The position numbers and the translations under genes were made by a program. Below the pieces are notes generated by a model, which was not told where the DNA came from, searched no databases, and saw nothing but the letters and a program-made list of their open reading frames with translations. From Pelagibius sp050330205 (GTDB lineage Bacteria; Pseudomonadota; Alphaproteobacteria; Kiloniellales; Kiloniellaceae), in NCBI GenBank assembly GCA_050330205.1, contig JBHJOA010000021.1, forward strand, positions 1 through 64,000: DNA of 64,000 bases, written 5' to 3'. Shown in pieces: positions 26,861 to 34,839 of this stretch. Each line of letters opens with the position of its first letter. The first letter of the stretch is position 1.

Positions 26861-26895
26861 GGCCGGCGGGGATTCCCCGCCGGCCTCTTTTTTTT
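26861..26895. terminator. bidirectional intrinsic terminator between convergent TRAP genes
   Basis: A perfect 11-bp stem, GGCCGGCGGGG (26861-26871) with CCCCGCCGGCC (26875-26885) and loop ATT, is followed on the plus strand by TCTTTTTTTT. On the minus strand the same stem is followed by TTTTCTTT. It therefore serves both the large permease gene (stop at 26808) and the binding-protein gene (stop at 26932). The hairpin before the peroxiredoxin 3' end at 56151 shares its outer stem and tail. Confidence 0.9.
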
Positions 26896-26931
26896 GTGCC
26901 CGCGCGCAGCGGGCAGATCATGCCAAGAGGT

Positions 26932-28041
26932 CTATTCGATCCATTTGAAGGGCAGCCCGCGGGCATTGTAGAAGGCCTGCTCGGAAACCCTCGCGTAGGC
27001 GATCGACTGCCGGCGGAAGGCCACGATCGAGTCCATGACTTCGCGACTGAGCGGATCGGCCGCGGCCATGTCGCCCATGACCTGTCCCGACAGCGCACCC
27101 AGTGCGTTCAATACCTCGTCGGGGAACTTCTTCAGCACGACGCCATGCTCGCTGACCAGGGTGTTCAGCGCGCCGTTGTTTTTGGCCACGAACTCGTTCA
27201 GCACGAAGCTGTTGGCATAGGCGTTGGCGGCGGTGACGACTGCCTTCAGGTCGTCCGTCAGGCTGTTCCAGGCCGTGAGGTTGATAAAATTGTCGAGCAG
27301 CGTGGCCGGCTCGTGCCAGCCCGGGTAGTAGTAGAACTTGGCGCTTTTGTAGAGGCCGAACGCCAGGTCGTTGTAAGGACCGACCCACTCCGTCGCGTCG
27401 ATGGCGCCGGACTGCAGCGCCGGCGGGATCTCGCCGCCGGGAAGGTTCACGACATTGCCGCCGGCCGCCTTGACCACCGCGCCGCCGAGGCCCGGGATGC
27501 GCATCTTCAGGCCCTTGAAGTCTTCCAGGGAATTGATTTCCTTGTTGAACCAGCCACCGGCCTGGACACCGGTATTGCCGGAGGCGAAGAACTTGCAGCC
27601 CAGTTCGCCGTAGATCTTGTCGGCGAGTTCCTGGCCGCCGCCGAACTGCAGCCAGGCGTTCTGTTCCTGCGCGTTCAGTCCGAAGGGCATCGAGGCAATG
27701 AACTGGGTGGCCGATACCTTGCCCTGCCAGTAGTAGGGGGCGCCGTGGCCCATCTCCAGGGTCCCGCTGGAGACGGCGTCCATGGTCTCGAACGGCGGCA
27801 CGATCTCGCCGCCGCCGAAAACCTCCACCGTCAGCTTGCCCCCAGAAGCGGCGCCGATGTACTCCGCCAGGGCGTTCGCACCGGTGCCGAGGCCCGGGAA
27901 GTTCTTGGGCCAGGTCGTTTGCATGCGCCAACGCATCAGGCCTTGCGAGATCGCCGGTGCCGGGAAGCTCGAGGCGGCGACGGCGGTTGCCGCGGTCGCG
28001 GTCGCGGCCCGCTTCATGAATTGACGACGTTTCATTCCCAT
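26932..28041 (-). CDS. TRAP transporter substrate-binding protein, TakP-like
   Basis: 369 residues with a twin-arginine signal (MKRRQFMKRAATATAATA...), so probably exported folded by Tat. The mature protein follows TakP, the 2-oxoacid binding protein of Rhodobacter: SGNTGVQAGGWFNKEI, LKMRIPGLGG with the carboxylate-binding Arg, and ATEWVGPYNDLAFGLYK. A monocarboxylate or 2-oxoacid ligand such as pyruvate is therefore likely by family. Unlike most TRAP loci it is encoded convergently to its presumed permease genes, across a shared terminator. It probably has its own promoter in the 135 bases before the bpt gene end. Confidence 0.92.
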   Translation of the reverse strand: MGMKRRQFMKRAATATAATAVAASSFPAPAISQGLMRWRMQTTWPKNFPGLGTGANALAEYIGAASGGKLTVEVFGGGEIVPPFETMDAVSSGTLEMGHGAPYYWQGKVSATQFIASMPFGLNAQEQNAWLQFGGGQELADKIYGELGCKFFASGNTGVQAGGWFNKEINSLEDFKGLKMRIPGLGGAVVKAAGGNVVNLPGGEIPPALQSGAIDATEWVGPYNDLAFGLYKSAKFYYYPGWHEPATLLDNFINLTAWNSLTDDLKAVVTAANAYANSFVLNEFVAKNNGALNTLVSEHGVVLKKFPDEVLNALGALSGQVMGDMAAADPLSREVMDSIVAFRRQSIAYARVSEQAFYNARGLPFKWIE

Positions 28042-28176
28042 CCTCCCTGAAGTGGCCTTTCAGGCCATCGTGTTGACGTCAGGGCCTTCCCAGTCGGCCC
28101 GGCGGCGGACTCTCCATATGCTTCCGACAACCTGCAGCAGGATAGGCGCGGTCGCTTGTGCGCGCAACTGAGGCGA

Positions 28177-28950
28177 TCAATCCGCCGGATTTTTCTCCGG
28201 CAGCCGATACCAGCCATCCGCCCCGAGGCCCTCCAGAGGGCGGAAGCGCGTCTTGTAGGCCATCTTGCGGCTGCGCTCGATCCAATAGCCGAGGTAGACA
28301 TGCGCCGCTCCAGCGCGCCTGGCCGCGTCGATCAGGGAGAGGATCACGTAGCTCCCAAGGGAGCGGCGGACCTCAGCTGGTTCGAAGAATGCGTAGACCG
28401 CCGAAGGGCCGTCGGCCAGCCAGTCCAGCAGACAGACCGCAAGCAGGTCGCCCTCGGCCCCGCGATACTCGGCGAGCCGGGTATCGATGTCGCTCGACTC
28501 AACCATGTCGCGGTACTCTTGCTCGGTCATGCCGGCCATCTCGCCGTCGCCATGCCGGGATTCGATGTAGCGGTGAAAGAGGTCGAACTGCTCGGTCGTC
28601 GACCGGGCCGGGACGAACCTCATGGTGAGGTCGTCGTTGGTGCGCAGGATGCGCCGGAGGGAGCGGCCGGGAGAAAAGCTATCGACCACCACGCGAACCG
28701 GTGTGCAGGCATTGCAGCCGCTGCAAGCCGGCCGGTAGGCGAAGCGGTGGCTGCGCCGGAAGCCCGCCAGGGTTAGGGCCTCATAGGTTTGCTGGGCCTG
28801 TGGGCCGCTGATCTCCGTCAGCAGCTTCCTCTCCCGCCGGCCCGGCAGGTAGGGGCAGGCGTTGGGCTCCAGAACATAGTAGTTCTGCAGCGGGCCAAAG
28901 GCCGCCGGCTCGGCCGACGGCAGCCCATCGGTGGTGCGCTCCGCTCTCAT
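28177..28950 (-). CDS. bpt: aspartate/glutamate leucyltransferase (Bpt family)
   Basis: 257 residues. Motifs are CPYLPGRRERKLLTEI, the Cys cluster YRPACSGCNACTPVRV, and YLGYWIERSRKMAYKTRFRPLE. Bacterial Bpt moves Leu (or Arg in related enzymes) from tRNA onto N-terminal Asp/Glu of proteins, marking them for ClpAP degradation by the N-end rule. It stands alone on the minus strand between the TRAP binding protein and the alpha-E gene. Confidence 0.94.
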   Translation of the reverse strand: MRAERTTDGLPSAEPAAFGPLQNYYVLEPNACPYLPGRRERKLLTEISGPQAQQTYEALTLAGFRRSHRFAYRPACSGCNACTPVRVVVDSFSPGRSLRRILRTNDDLTMRFVPARSTTEQFDLFHRYIESRHGDGEMAGMTEQEYRDMVESSDIDTRLAEYRGAEGDLLAVCLLDWLADGPSAVYAFFEPAEVRRSLGSYVILSLIDAARRAGAAHVYLGYWIERSRKMAYKTRFRPLEGLGADGWYRLPEKNPAD

Positions 28951-29046
28951 ACGGATAATCTGCTCGGCTCCGGCCCCGAGGTCCAGTGCCGCGTTGGCAC
29001 GCTCCGGTCGTGGCAGGCATGCCGGCCTGGGCTGGCCGGGGGAAAC

Positions 29047-30027
29047 CTACTCGGCGCTCTGCGCAGCATCTGAGGACACCGGGTAGCCGAAATAGGCGGC
29101 GCCCAGCGCGCCGTGGATACGGTTGAGCTTCAATTGAATCCAGTCGATGAACTCGTGCATCCCTTTGTCGATCACATGGTCGATGGTGATCTCGTCGAGC
29201 ACGCTGCGGAGTTCGTCGAGATCCTCCAGGGCATCGGCCCCGCCAATCAGGCGGTAGCCGGACCGCAGCTGCGTCAGGCGGTTCGAGATGTCGTGCACGC
29301 AGGCACGTACCGAGCGCGGGAAGCGGCTGTCGAACAGCAGGAACCCGGCGACGTTGGTCGAAGGCATGCCGCTGGGGTGGACACGGCGGAAGGCGTGGTA
29401 CCCGGCCGCCGAGCGAAGCACCGCGTTCCAGTGGCTGACATCGAGCGCGGACCCGGCCGCCTCCCGGGCCGGCATCAGCAGATGGTACTTCACGTCGAGG
29501 AGTCGCGTCGTCTGGTCGGCACGCTCGATGCAGCGGCCGATCTGGTAGAAGAACCACCCTTCATCGCGGTAGAAGGTTCCCTCGGTGATACCGGTATGAG
29601 TCTGGCAGGCTTCCTTCACCTGGTTGCAGAAGCGTGCGAGCCGCGGCTCGCTGAGCTCTTCGCGCGAAACGCTCTTCAGGTTGTTCGAAAATATGTTGAG
29701 CTGGATCCACATCTCCGTGGAGATCAGCGGACGGAGGGTGCGAGCGTTGCCGCGTGCCTGGTTCACCGCCGAGATGATCGAGGTGATGTTGCGCTGGTCC
29801 AGGGTATAGAAATAGAGCACGGCATCGGCTTCCGGTTCTCCGTGCTCCGCGAGAAAGCGCTCCTCGTCGCGGTAGAGCTGCAGGATCGAGCGCCAGTTCT
29901 GCCAGCCGCGGCTGTCCCGGCTGAAGGTCTCGTTGACGTCGAGGATGCGTGCGAGATTCTCCGCGCGCTCGACGAAGCGCGCCATCCAGTAGATCGCCTC
30001 CGCGTAGCGTGACAGCAGTCTATTCAA
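29047..30027 (-). CDS. alpha-E domain protein
   Basis: 326 residues from a TTG at 30027 (then NRLLSRYAEAIYWMARFVERAENLARIL), which matches the family start; it overlaps the stop of the ATP-grasp gene by 8 bases, and AAGGA lies about 11 bases upstream. An ATG at 30099 would add 24 unrelated residues. The all-helical alpha-E domain keeps FYRDEGWFFYQIGRCIERADQTTRLLD. Such proteins are regularly encoded with a circularly permuted ATP-grasp protein and often a transglutaminase-like protease; peptide synthesis or modification is inferred by others, with no product known. Confidence 0.88.
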   Translation of the reverse strand: MNRLLSRYAEAIYWMARFVERAENLARILDVNETFSRDSRGWQNWRSILQLYRDEERFLAEHGEPEADAVLYFYTLDQRNITSIISAVNQARGNARTLRPLISTEMWIQLNIFSNNLKSVSREELSEPRLARFCNQVKEACQTHTGITEGTFYRDEGWFFYQIGRCIERADQTTRLLDVKYHLLMPAREAAGSALDVSHWNAVLRSAAGYHAFRRVHPSGMPSTNVAGFLLFDSRFPRSVRACVHDISNRLTQLRSGYRLIGGADALEDLDELRSVLDEITIDHVIDKGMHEFIDWIQLKLNRIHGALGAAYFGYPVSSDAAQSAE

Positions 30028-31501
30028 GGACCCAGGTATCCTTAGAGCCCCCGCCCTGGGAGGAGTTGACGATGATCGACCCTTCCGTGAGGGCGACACG
30101 GGTGAGCCCGCCCGGCAGCACCCAGGTCGATCTTCCGGTTACCGCGAAGGGGCGAAGGTCGACATGGCGGGGCTTGATGCCGCCGTCAGTCACCGTCGGG
30201 CAGACCGAGAGATTGACCATCGGCTGGGCGATGTAGTTGGCAGGGTCCGCCAGAAGCTCTGCCCGGCATTTCTCCAGTTCGCGCTTGCTGGCGCGCGGCC
30301 CGATAGTGATGCCGTAACCCCCGGCTTCGCCGACTGGTTTCACCACCAGCTTGTCCAGATTGTCGAGCGTATAGGCGAGGCCTTCGGGCTCGCGGCAGAT
30401 ATGCGTCTCCACGTTGTCGAGGATCGGCTCCTCGTCCAGGTAGTACTTGATGACGCGTGGCATGTAGGCATAGACGGCCTTGTCATCGGCGACGCCCGTA
30501 CCGATAGCGTTCGCCAGGGAGACATTGCCTTTGGCGTAGGCCTGCATCAGCCCGGCGACGCCGAGAACACTGTCCGGATCGAACGCCGTCGGGTCGAGAA
30601 ACTCGTCGTTGACCCGGCGATAGATCACGTGCACGGGATCGAGCCCGTTGATGGTCTTCATATAGACTCTGTCGTCGTCGACCACGAGGTCGCTGCCCTC
30701 GACCAGGGGAACGCCCATCTCACGGGCCAGGAAGATGTGCTCGAAGTAGGCGGAGTTGTAGGTGCCTGGGGAAAGCAGTACGACCTGTGGATGGGTGACC
30801 CCCGCCGGCGCGGTCTCGGCCAGCGCCTCGTGGAGCTTCTGGCCATAGTTCGACACCGGCCGGATGCCGATCTGTCGCATGAGGTCGGGAAAACTGCGCT
30901 GCATGAGATGGCGGTTCTCCACCACGTAGGAAACCCCGGATGGGCAGCGCGCATTGTCCTCCAGCACGACGAACTTGCCGTCGTCGCCGCGCACGAGATC
31001 GGTGCCGTTGATGTGCACATAGGTGCCCTGGGGCACATCGACGCCTTCCATCAGCTCGCAGTAGTTCTTGTTCCCGAGCACCAGGTCGCGGGGGATCACG
31101 CCGTCATTCAGGATCTTCCGGTCGTGGTAGATGTCCCAGAGAAAGTGATTGAGGGCCGTGACACGCTGCGTCACGCCGCGTTCGATGGTATGCCAGTCCG
31201 CAGGCGAGATGACGCGGGGAATGACGTCGAACGGCAGGATACGGTCGATGACGTCTTTCTGGGTATAGACCGTGAAGGTGATGCCGAAGCTGTAGAGTTC
31301 AAGTTCGGCGTCGCGCGCCCTCCCGCGCAGAACCTCCAGATTGAGGCGGTTCAGGCGCTCCCGAATGGCCGCCGTATGCTCGGCGCTTTCGTCCGCGCCG
31401 CCCAGCATCTCGCAGTAGTAGCCGTCCGGGTCGTAGGCTGCCAGCGGACCGGCGGCCGAGAGGGCGGTACTTTCCAAATGAAACGCTCCCTGTTGCCTCA
31501 A
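30020..31501 (-). CDS. circularly permuted ATP-grasp protein (DUF404/DUF407)
   Basis: 493 residues. Conserved stretches include YTQKDVIDRILPFDVIPR, HINGTDLVRGDDG, FVVLEDNARCPSGVSYVVENR, LLSPGTYNSAYFEHIFLAREMGVPLVEG, YRRVNDEF and LVVKPVGEAGGYGITIG. This family has a permuted ATP-grasp fold and is predicted to join an amine to a carboxylate in a peptide-like product. The downstream alpha-E gene overlaps it. The third usual partner, a transglutaminase-like protein, is not adjacent here. Confidence 0.9.
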   Translation of the reverse strand: MRQQGAFHLESTALSAAGPLAAYDPDGYYCEMLGGADESAEHTAAIRERLNRLNLEVLRGRARDAELELYSFGITFTVYTQKDVIDRILPFDVIPRVISPADWHTIERGVTQRVTALNHFLWDIYHDRKILNDGVIPRDLVLGNKNYCELMEGVDVPQGTYVHINGTDLVRGDDGKFVVLEDNARCPSGVSYVVENRHLMQRSFPDLMRQIGIRPVSNYGQKLHEALAETAPAGVTHPQVVLLSPGTYNSAYFEHIFLAREMGVPLVEGSDLVVDDDRVYMKTINGLDPVHVIYRRVNDEFLDPTAFDPDSVLGVAGLMQAYAKGNVSLANAIGTGVADDKAVYAYMPRVIKYYLDEEPILDNVETHICREPEGLAYTLDNLDKLVVKPVGEAGGYGITIGPRASKRELEKCRAELLADPANYIAQPMVNLSVCPTVTDGGIKPRHVDLRPFAVTGRSTWVLPGGLTRVALTEGSIIVNSSQGGGSKDTWVLE

Positions 31502-31662
31502 GCCCCTGCTTTTACGCCTGCCGTTCGAGCATTTTTTCGTTTGAATGCGTGCCGTTGCCGGCGGCGTTCTCCTGTCGGCTCCAATTATTGCAGGGTTTCA
31601 AGGCCTCTGGCCAGCCTGCAATGCAGGATCGCTCGACGAGGCGGGCCCGAGGCCGGGCCCGG

Positions 31663-32157
31663 TCACCGTTCCACGCTGCGGACGACCAGGGTGTTGGCGA
31701 GGATGTCGTGGAGGGCGCGCCCGCGGTCGTTGAGCAGCACGACGATCAGCACCAGCCAGGCGGTCAGGCTCACGGTCACGTAGAACAGCAGCACGACCAG
31801 TACCGCCTGCAGGGGCTCGACCGGGCGGCCGCTCCAGTCCCGCAGCTCCAGGCCGAACAGGCGCATTCCCGGCGTGGCGCCGCGGCGGGCGATGAAGAAG
31901 CTGTGGTACAGCAGCGGCCAGAGCGCCATGAAAACGATGGCCAGGGGCGTCAGCAACCCGAACGACAGGATGCCGATGAGGGAGAGGGCGAAGCCGAGGC
32001 AAAGGCCGAGCACGGCGATGATCACGATGTCGACGAGGTAGGCGATGCTGCGGCGCAGGATCGTGCCAGCGTAAAGCTGTGGCGCCGAGGAGGGGCTCGG
32101 CGGCAGGCCCTGCCAGGGCAGCGGCCTGGCGCGATCTGTATCGTCGTGGGCTGACAT
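31663..32157 (-). CDS. RDD family membrane protein
   Basis: 164 residues with the RDD pattern: YAGTILRRSIAYLVDIVIIAVLG (Arg-Asp helix), a second pair of membrane segments, ATPGMRLFGLELRD and a last segment near residue 130 (VLLFYVTVSLTAWLVLIVVLL) before NDRGRALHDILANTLVV. The function is not settled; some RDD proteins affect ion or osmolyte transport. It is separated from motB by 68 bases and from the ATP-grasp gene by 161 bases without a gene. Confidence 0.85.
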   Translation of the reverse strand: MSAHDDTDRARPLPWQGLPPSPSSAPQLYAGTILRRSIAYLVDIVIIAVLGLCLGFALSLIGILSFGLLTPLAIVFMALWPLLYHSFFIARRGATPGMRLFGLELRDWSGRPVEPLQAVLVVLLFYVTVSLTAWLVLIVVLLNDRGRALHDILANTLVVRSVER

Positions 32158-32225
32158 GCGGCCAGACTAGGCCGGACGCTCCCGTCGCCGCAAGCCGCGG
32201 CTGGAGCGCCGCGCTCTGCTGTTGC

Positions 32226-33209
32226 TCAGTTGTCCGACTGGTAGAGGGGCGTTTCGCCCTGGGGCGCCTGGCGGAGCAGCACGATGGAGATGCGGCGGTT
32301 GCGGGGCGACCTCGGCTCCTCGGGGATGAAATGCTCCTGGTCGGCGCGGCCGACGACCGAGGCGATACGCGATTCCGGCAGGCCGGCAGCCAGCAGGGCG
32401 CGGCGGCTGGAGTTGGCGCGATCGGTCGACAGTTCCCAGTTGGAATAGTCCTTGCCGCTCGCATAGGGCGTCGAATCCGTGTGCCCCTTGATGGCGACGG
32501 GATTGTCGAGCTTCTTGATGGCATCCGACACCAGCGCCAGCAGGCGCTGGGTGTGTTCGAACATGTTGGCCGAACCGGAGGCGAACATCGACCGGCCCTC
32601 CTGGTCGATGATCTGGATGCGCAGGCCCTCGGGGGTCTGGTCGACGATGAGGTTCCTGGCGAAGTCCTGGAGGTCGGGAACCGATTCCAGCGCATGGCGC
32701 AGTTCCGTCTCGGCCTGCTCGAAGCGCTCCCGCTCCAGCTCCCGGGCAAGCTCGTCGACGGCGTCACGGTCGACGGACTCGCCTGCGGCCTCCTCGGCGT
32801 CCGCGAGTTGCTGGCTGTCCAGGGCACCGTCGGTCGGCTGCTCGGTCTGAGACTGCGAGTCTTCCTTTGCGCCGGGAAGGGAGACCGTGATGCCGATCGG
32901 CGAGGTATCGTTCACCATGGCGCCGTCGGTGATCATGCTGCGGCCGCCCATCACTCCCCCCGAGCCGCTCGGGCTCTCGGAGACGCTGTCGGGCGTAAAG
33001 GTGGTGACCGGCGAGAAGTACTCGGCGATACCCTTCTTCTGCTCTTCGGTGGTTGCGTTGAGCAGCCACAGCAGCAGGAAGAAGGCCATCATCGCGGTGA
33101 CGAAGTCGGCGTAGGCGACCTTCCAGGCGCCACCGTGATGACCGTGGCCGCCGCCCTTCTTGATCTTCTTGATGATGATGATCGGTGCGTCGTCGTTCGC
33201 TGCCGCCAT
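32226..33209 (-). CDS. motB: flagellar motor stator protein MotB
   Basis: 327 residues. A basic cytoplasmic start (IIIIKKIKKGGG) precedes the single membrane helix with the proton-carrying Asp in YADFVTAMMAFFLLLWLL. The periplasmic OmpA-like domain (about 200-315) has GHTDSTPYASG and ELSTDRANSSRRALLAAGLPE for peptidoglycan binding. It starts 15 bases after motA. No other flagellar genes are in the window. Confidence 0.95.
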   Translation of the reverse strand: MAAANDDAPIIIIKKIKKGGGHGHHGGAWKVAYADFVTAMMAFFLLLWLLNATTEEQKKGIAEYFSPVTTFTPDSVSESPSGSGGVMGGRSMITDGAMVNDTSPIGITVSLPGAKEDSQSQTEQPTDGALDSQQLADAEEAAGESVDRDAVDELARELERERFEQAETELRHALESVPDLQDFARNLIVDQTPEGLRIQIIDQEGRSMFASGSANMFEHTQRLLALVSDAIKKLDNPVAIKGHTDSTPYASGKDYSNWELSTDRANSSRRALLAAGLPESRIASVVGRADQEHFIPEEPRSPRNRRISIVLLRQAPQGETPLYQSDN

Positions 33210-33224
33210 GACGGTCGCCTGACG

Positions 33225-34088
33225 CTATGCCGGCGGCGGCAGGGCGCCGACCGCGTCCTCGACCTCGTAGAAGGTCGGGCGTTCGTGGGAGTCCAGGGCC
33301 TTGCGGGCGAATTCCACGGAGACCGCCGGCGGCGAGCCGTGCAGGTGCGCAAGTATGGCCGCCTTGATGCAGTAGAGGTATTTGATCTCGAGGTCGTAGA
33401 CCGCCTGCGCCTTCGCCGCCACCGGGCCGACGCAGCCGTAGGAGACCCAGACGCCGAGGAAGGTGCCGACGAGGGCGCCGCCGATGAGCTTGCCCAGGAT
33501 CTCGGGCGGTTCGGTAATCGACCCCATGGTCTTGATGACGCCGAGCACGGCGGCGACGATGCCCAGCGCCGGCAAGCCGTCGGCCATGGTGCGCAGGGCA
33601 TGCGCGACTTCCAGGTGCTCGTGATGGATGACCTCGATCTCGGCATCCATCAGGGTTTCCATCTCATGGGGGTTGTCGGAGCCGAGGGTCAGCATGCGAA
33701 GGTAGTCGCACATGAAGGTGACCGCGGTCTCATTGGCCATGACGCCGGGAAACTGGGCGAAGAGGGCGGAGTCCTGGGGATTCTCGATGTGCTGTTCGAG
33801 GCCAAGGTTGCCTTTGGTCTTGGCGACCTTCAGGATCTGGTAGAGCAGGCTTATGAGTTCGATGTAATTGTCTTTGCTGTACTGCGACCCCTTCAGCGTC
33901 TTGCTGATGGCGCTGCCGGTCGCTTTGAGCACGGTGGAGGTATTGGCGACGACGTAGGCGCCGATGGCGGCGCCGATGATGATCACCACCTCGAACGGCT
34001 GCCAGAGCACGGCCAGCTTGCCGCCCATCGCCGCGTAACCGCCGAGGGTGCTAGCGACAACGATCAGAAGACCAACAATCAGCCCCAT
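33225..34088 (-). CDS. motA: flagellar motor stator protein MotA
   Basis: 287 residues with four membrane segments (two near 1-60, two near 165-220). The large cytoplasmic loop has the rotor-contact charged residues around YLRMLTLGSDNPHEMETLMD, and the third segment starts with the conserved DGLPALGIVAAVLGVIKTMG. With MotB it forms the ion-driven stator. It is divergent from the flavin reductase gene across a 254-base gap that contains tandem repeats. Confidence 0.95.
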   Translation of the reverse strand: MGLIVGLLIVVASTLGGYAAMGGKLAVLWQPFEVVIIIGAAIGAYVVANTSTVLKATGSAISKTLKGSQYSKDNYIELISLLYQILKVAKTKGNLGLEQHIENPQDSALFAQFPGVMANETAVTFMCDYLRMLTLGSDNPHEMETLMDAEIEVIHHEHLEVAHALRTMADGLPALGIVAAVLGVIKTMGSITEPPEILGKLIGGALVGTFLGVWVSYGCVGPVAAKAQAVYDLEIKYLYCIKAAILAHLHGSPPAVSVEFARKALDSHERPTFYEVEDAVGALPPPA

Positions 34089-34278
34089 GGAGCCCCAATC
34101 CGCGCGATATCAGCCGCCGGACAGTCCGTCTGCCGGAAGCGGTCTCTGAAGGTCGCCGATTTGAGTTAAGAAGTGGTTTAGCCTGATCCCGCAAAAGGCG
34201 GAAATTGTTGGTTTGTGTTGGCTTTTGTGGTGGTGCCGGCTTTAATATCCGGGCCGCCGGGAGTGCCCCCGCGGGCCC

Positions 34279-34333
34279 GCCCGGGACGCGCCCGGGACGC
34301 GCCCGAGACCCGCCCGAGACCCGCCCGAGACCT
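34279..34333 (+). repeat. five tandem copies of an 11-bp unit
   Basis: Copies are 34279-34289, 34290-34300 (both GCCCGGGACGC), 34301-34311, 34312-34322 (both GCCCGAGACCC) and 34323-34333 (GCCCGAGACCT). The array ends 9 bases before the ATG of the flavin reductase gene. Within a longer open frame beginning at 34205 the array would be translated, and because 11 is not a multiple of 3 a change in copy number would shift that frame. Confidence 0.9.
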
Positions 34334-34342
34334 GGATTCCCC

Positions 34343-34828
34343 ATGATGTTCGATTCCTTTGCGTTCCGTCGCGCCCTGGGCCGTTTTGCGACCGGTGTAA
34401 CCGTGGTCACGGCGCGCGACCCCTCTGGCGTCAACCAGGGCATCACCATCAACTCCTTTTCCTCGGTCTCGCTGGAGCCGCCGCTGATCCTGTTCTGCCT
34501 CGACAGGGAGGCCTTCAGCTTCGACAGCTTCTGTAAGGCGGAGCGCTTCGCCGTCAACGTCCTCGGCGCCGGGCAGCACGAACTCTCGGTCCGCTTCTCG
34601 ACGGCCGCGACCGACAAGTGGGAGGGGGTCGGCTACGATCTCTGGACCGGCGACCTGCCGGTGCTGCAGGGCTGTCTGGCCAACATGGGTTGCCGGCACG
34701 AGCATCTCTACGAGGGCGGCGACCACGTCATCATCGTCGGCCGGGTGGAACGCCTCCAGGTCGCCGGAGAGGGCGATCCGCTGATCTACTTCCAGAGCGG
34801 CTACCGCACGATCGGCCCTTCGGTCTGA
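34343..34828 (+). CDS. flavin reductase family protein (FMN-binding split barrel)
   Basis: 161 residues from the ATG at 34343 (MMFDSFAFRRALGRFATGVTVVTA), where family homology begins; the ribosome site is weak. Conserved parts are INSFSSVSLEPPLILFCLD, FAVNVLGAGQHELSVRF and DHVIIVGRVERL. These enzymes reduce FMN/FAD with NAD(P)H for a partner monooxygenase, but no monooxygenase gene is adjacent. It converges with the cystathionine gamma-lyase gene 11 bases away. Confidence 0.88.
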   Translation: MMFDSFAFRRALGRFATGVTVVTARDPSGVNQGITINSFSSVSLEPPLILFCLDREAFSFDSFCKAERFAVNVLGAGQHELSVRFSTAATDKWEGVGYDLWTGDLPVLQGCLANMGCRHEHLYEGGDHVIIVGRVERLQVAGEGDPLIYFQSGYRTIGPSV

Positions 34829-34839
34829 GCCCGGCGCCC

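Noticed and set aside
31645..31668. GC-rich hairpin at the end of the RDD gene as terminator
   Set aside because: The stem overlaps the coding end and no T-tract follows on the minus strand.
34205..34342. Upstream start for the flavin reductase
   Set aside because: The extra 46 residues are encoded largely by the tandem repeats and have no family homology; the ATG at 34343 matches the family start.
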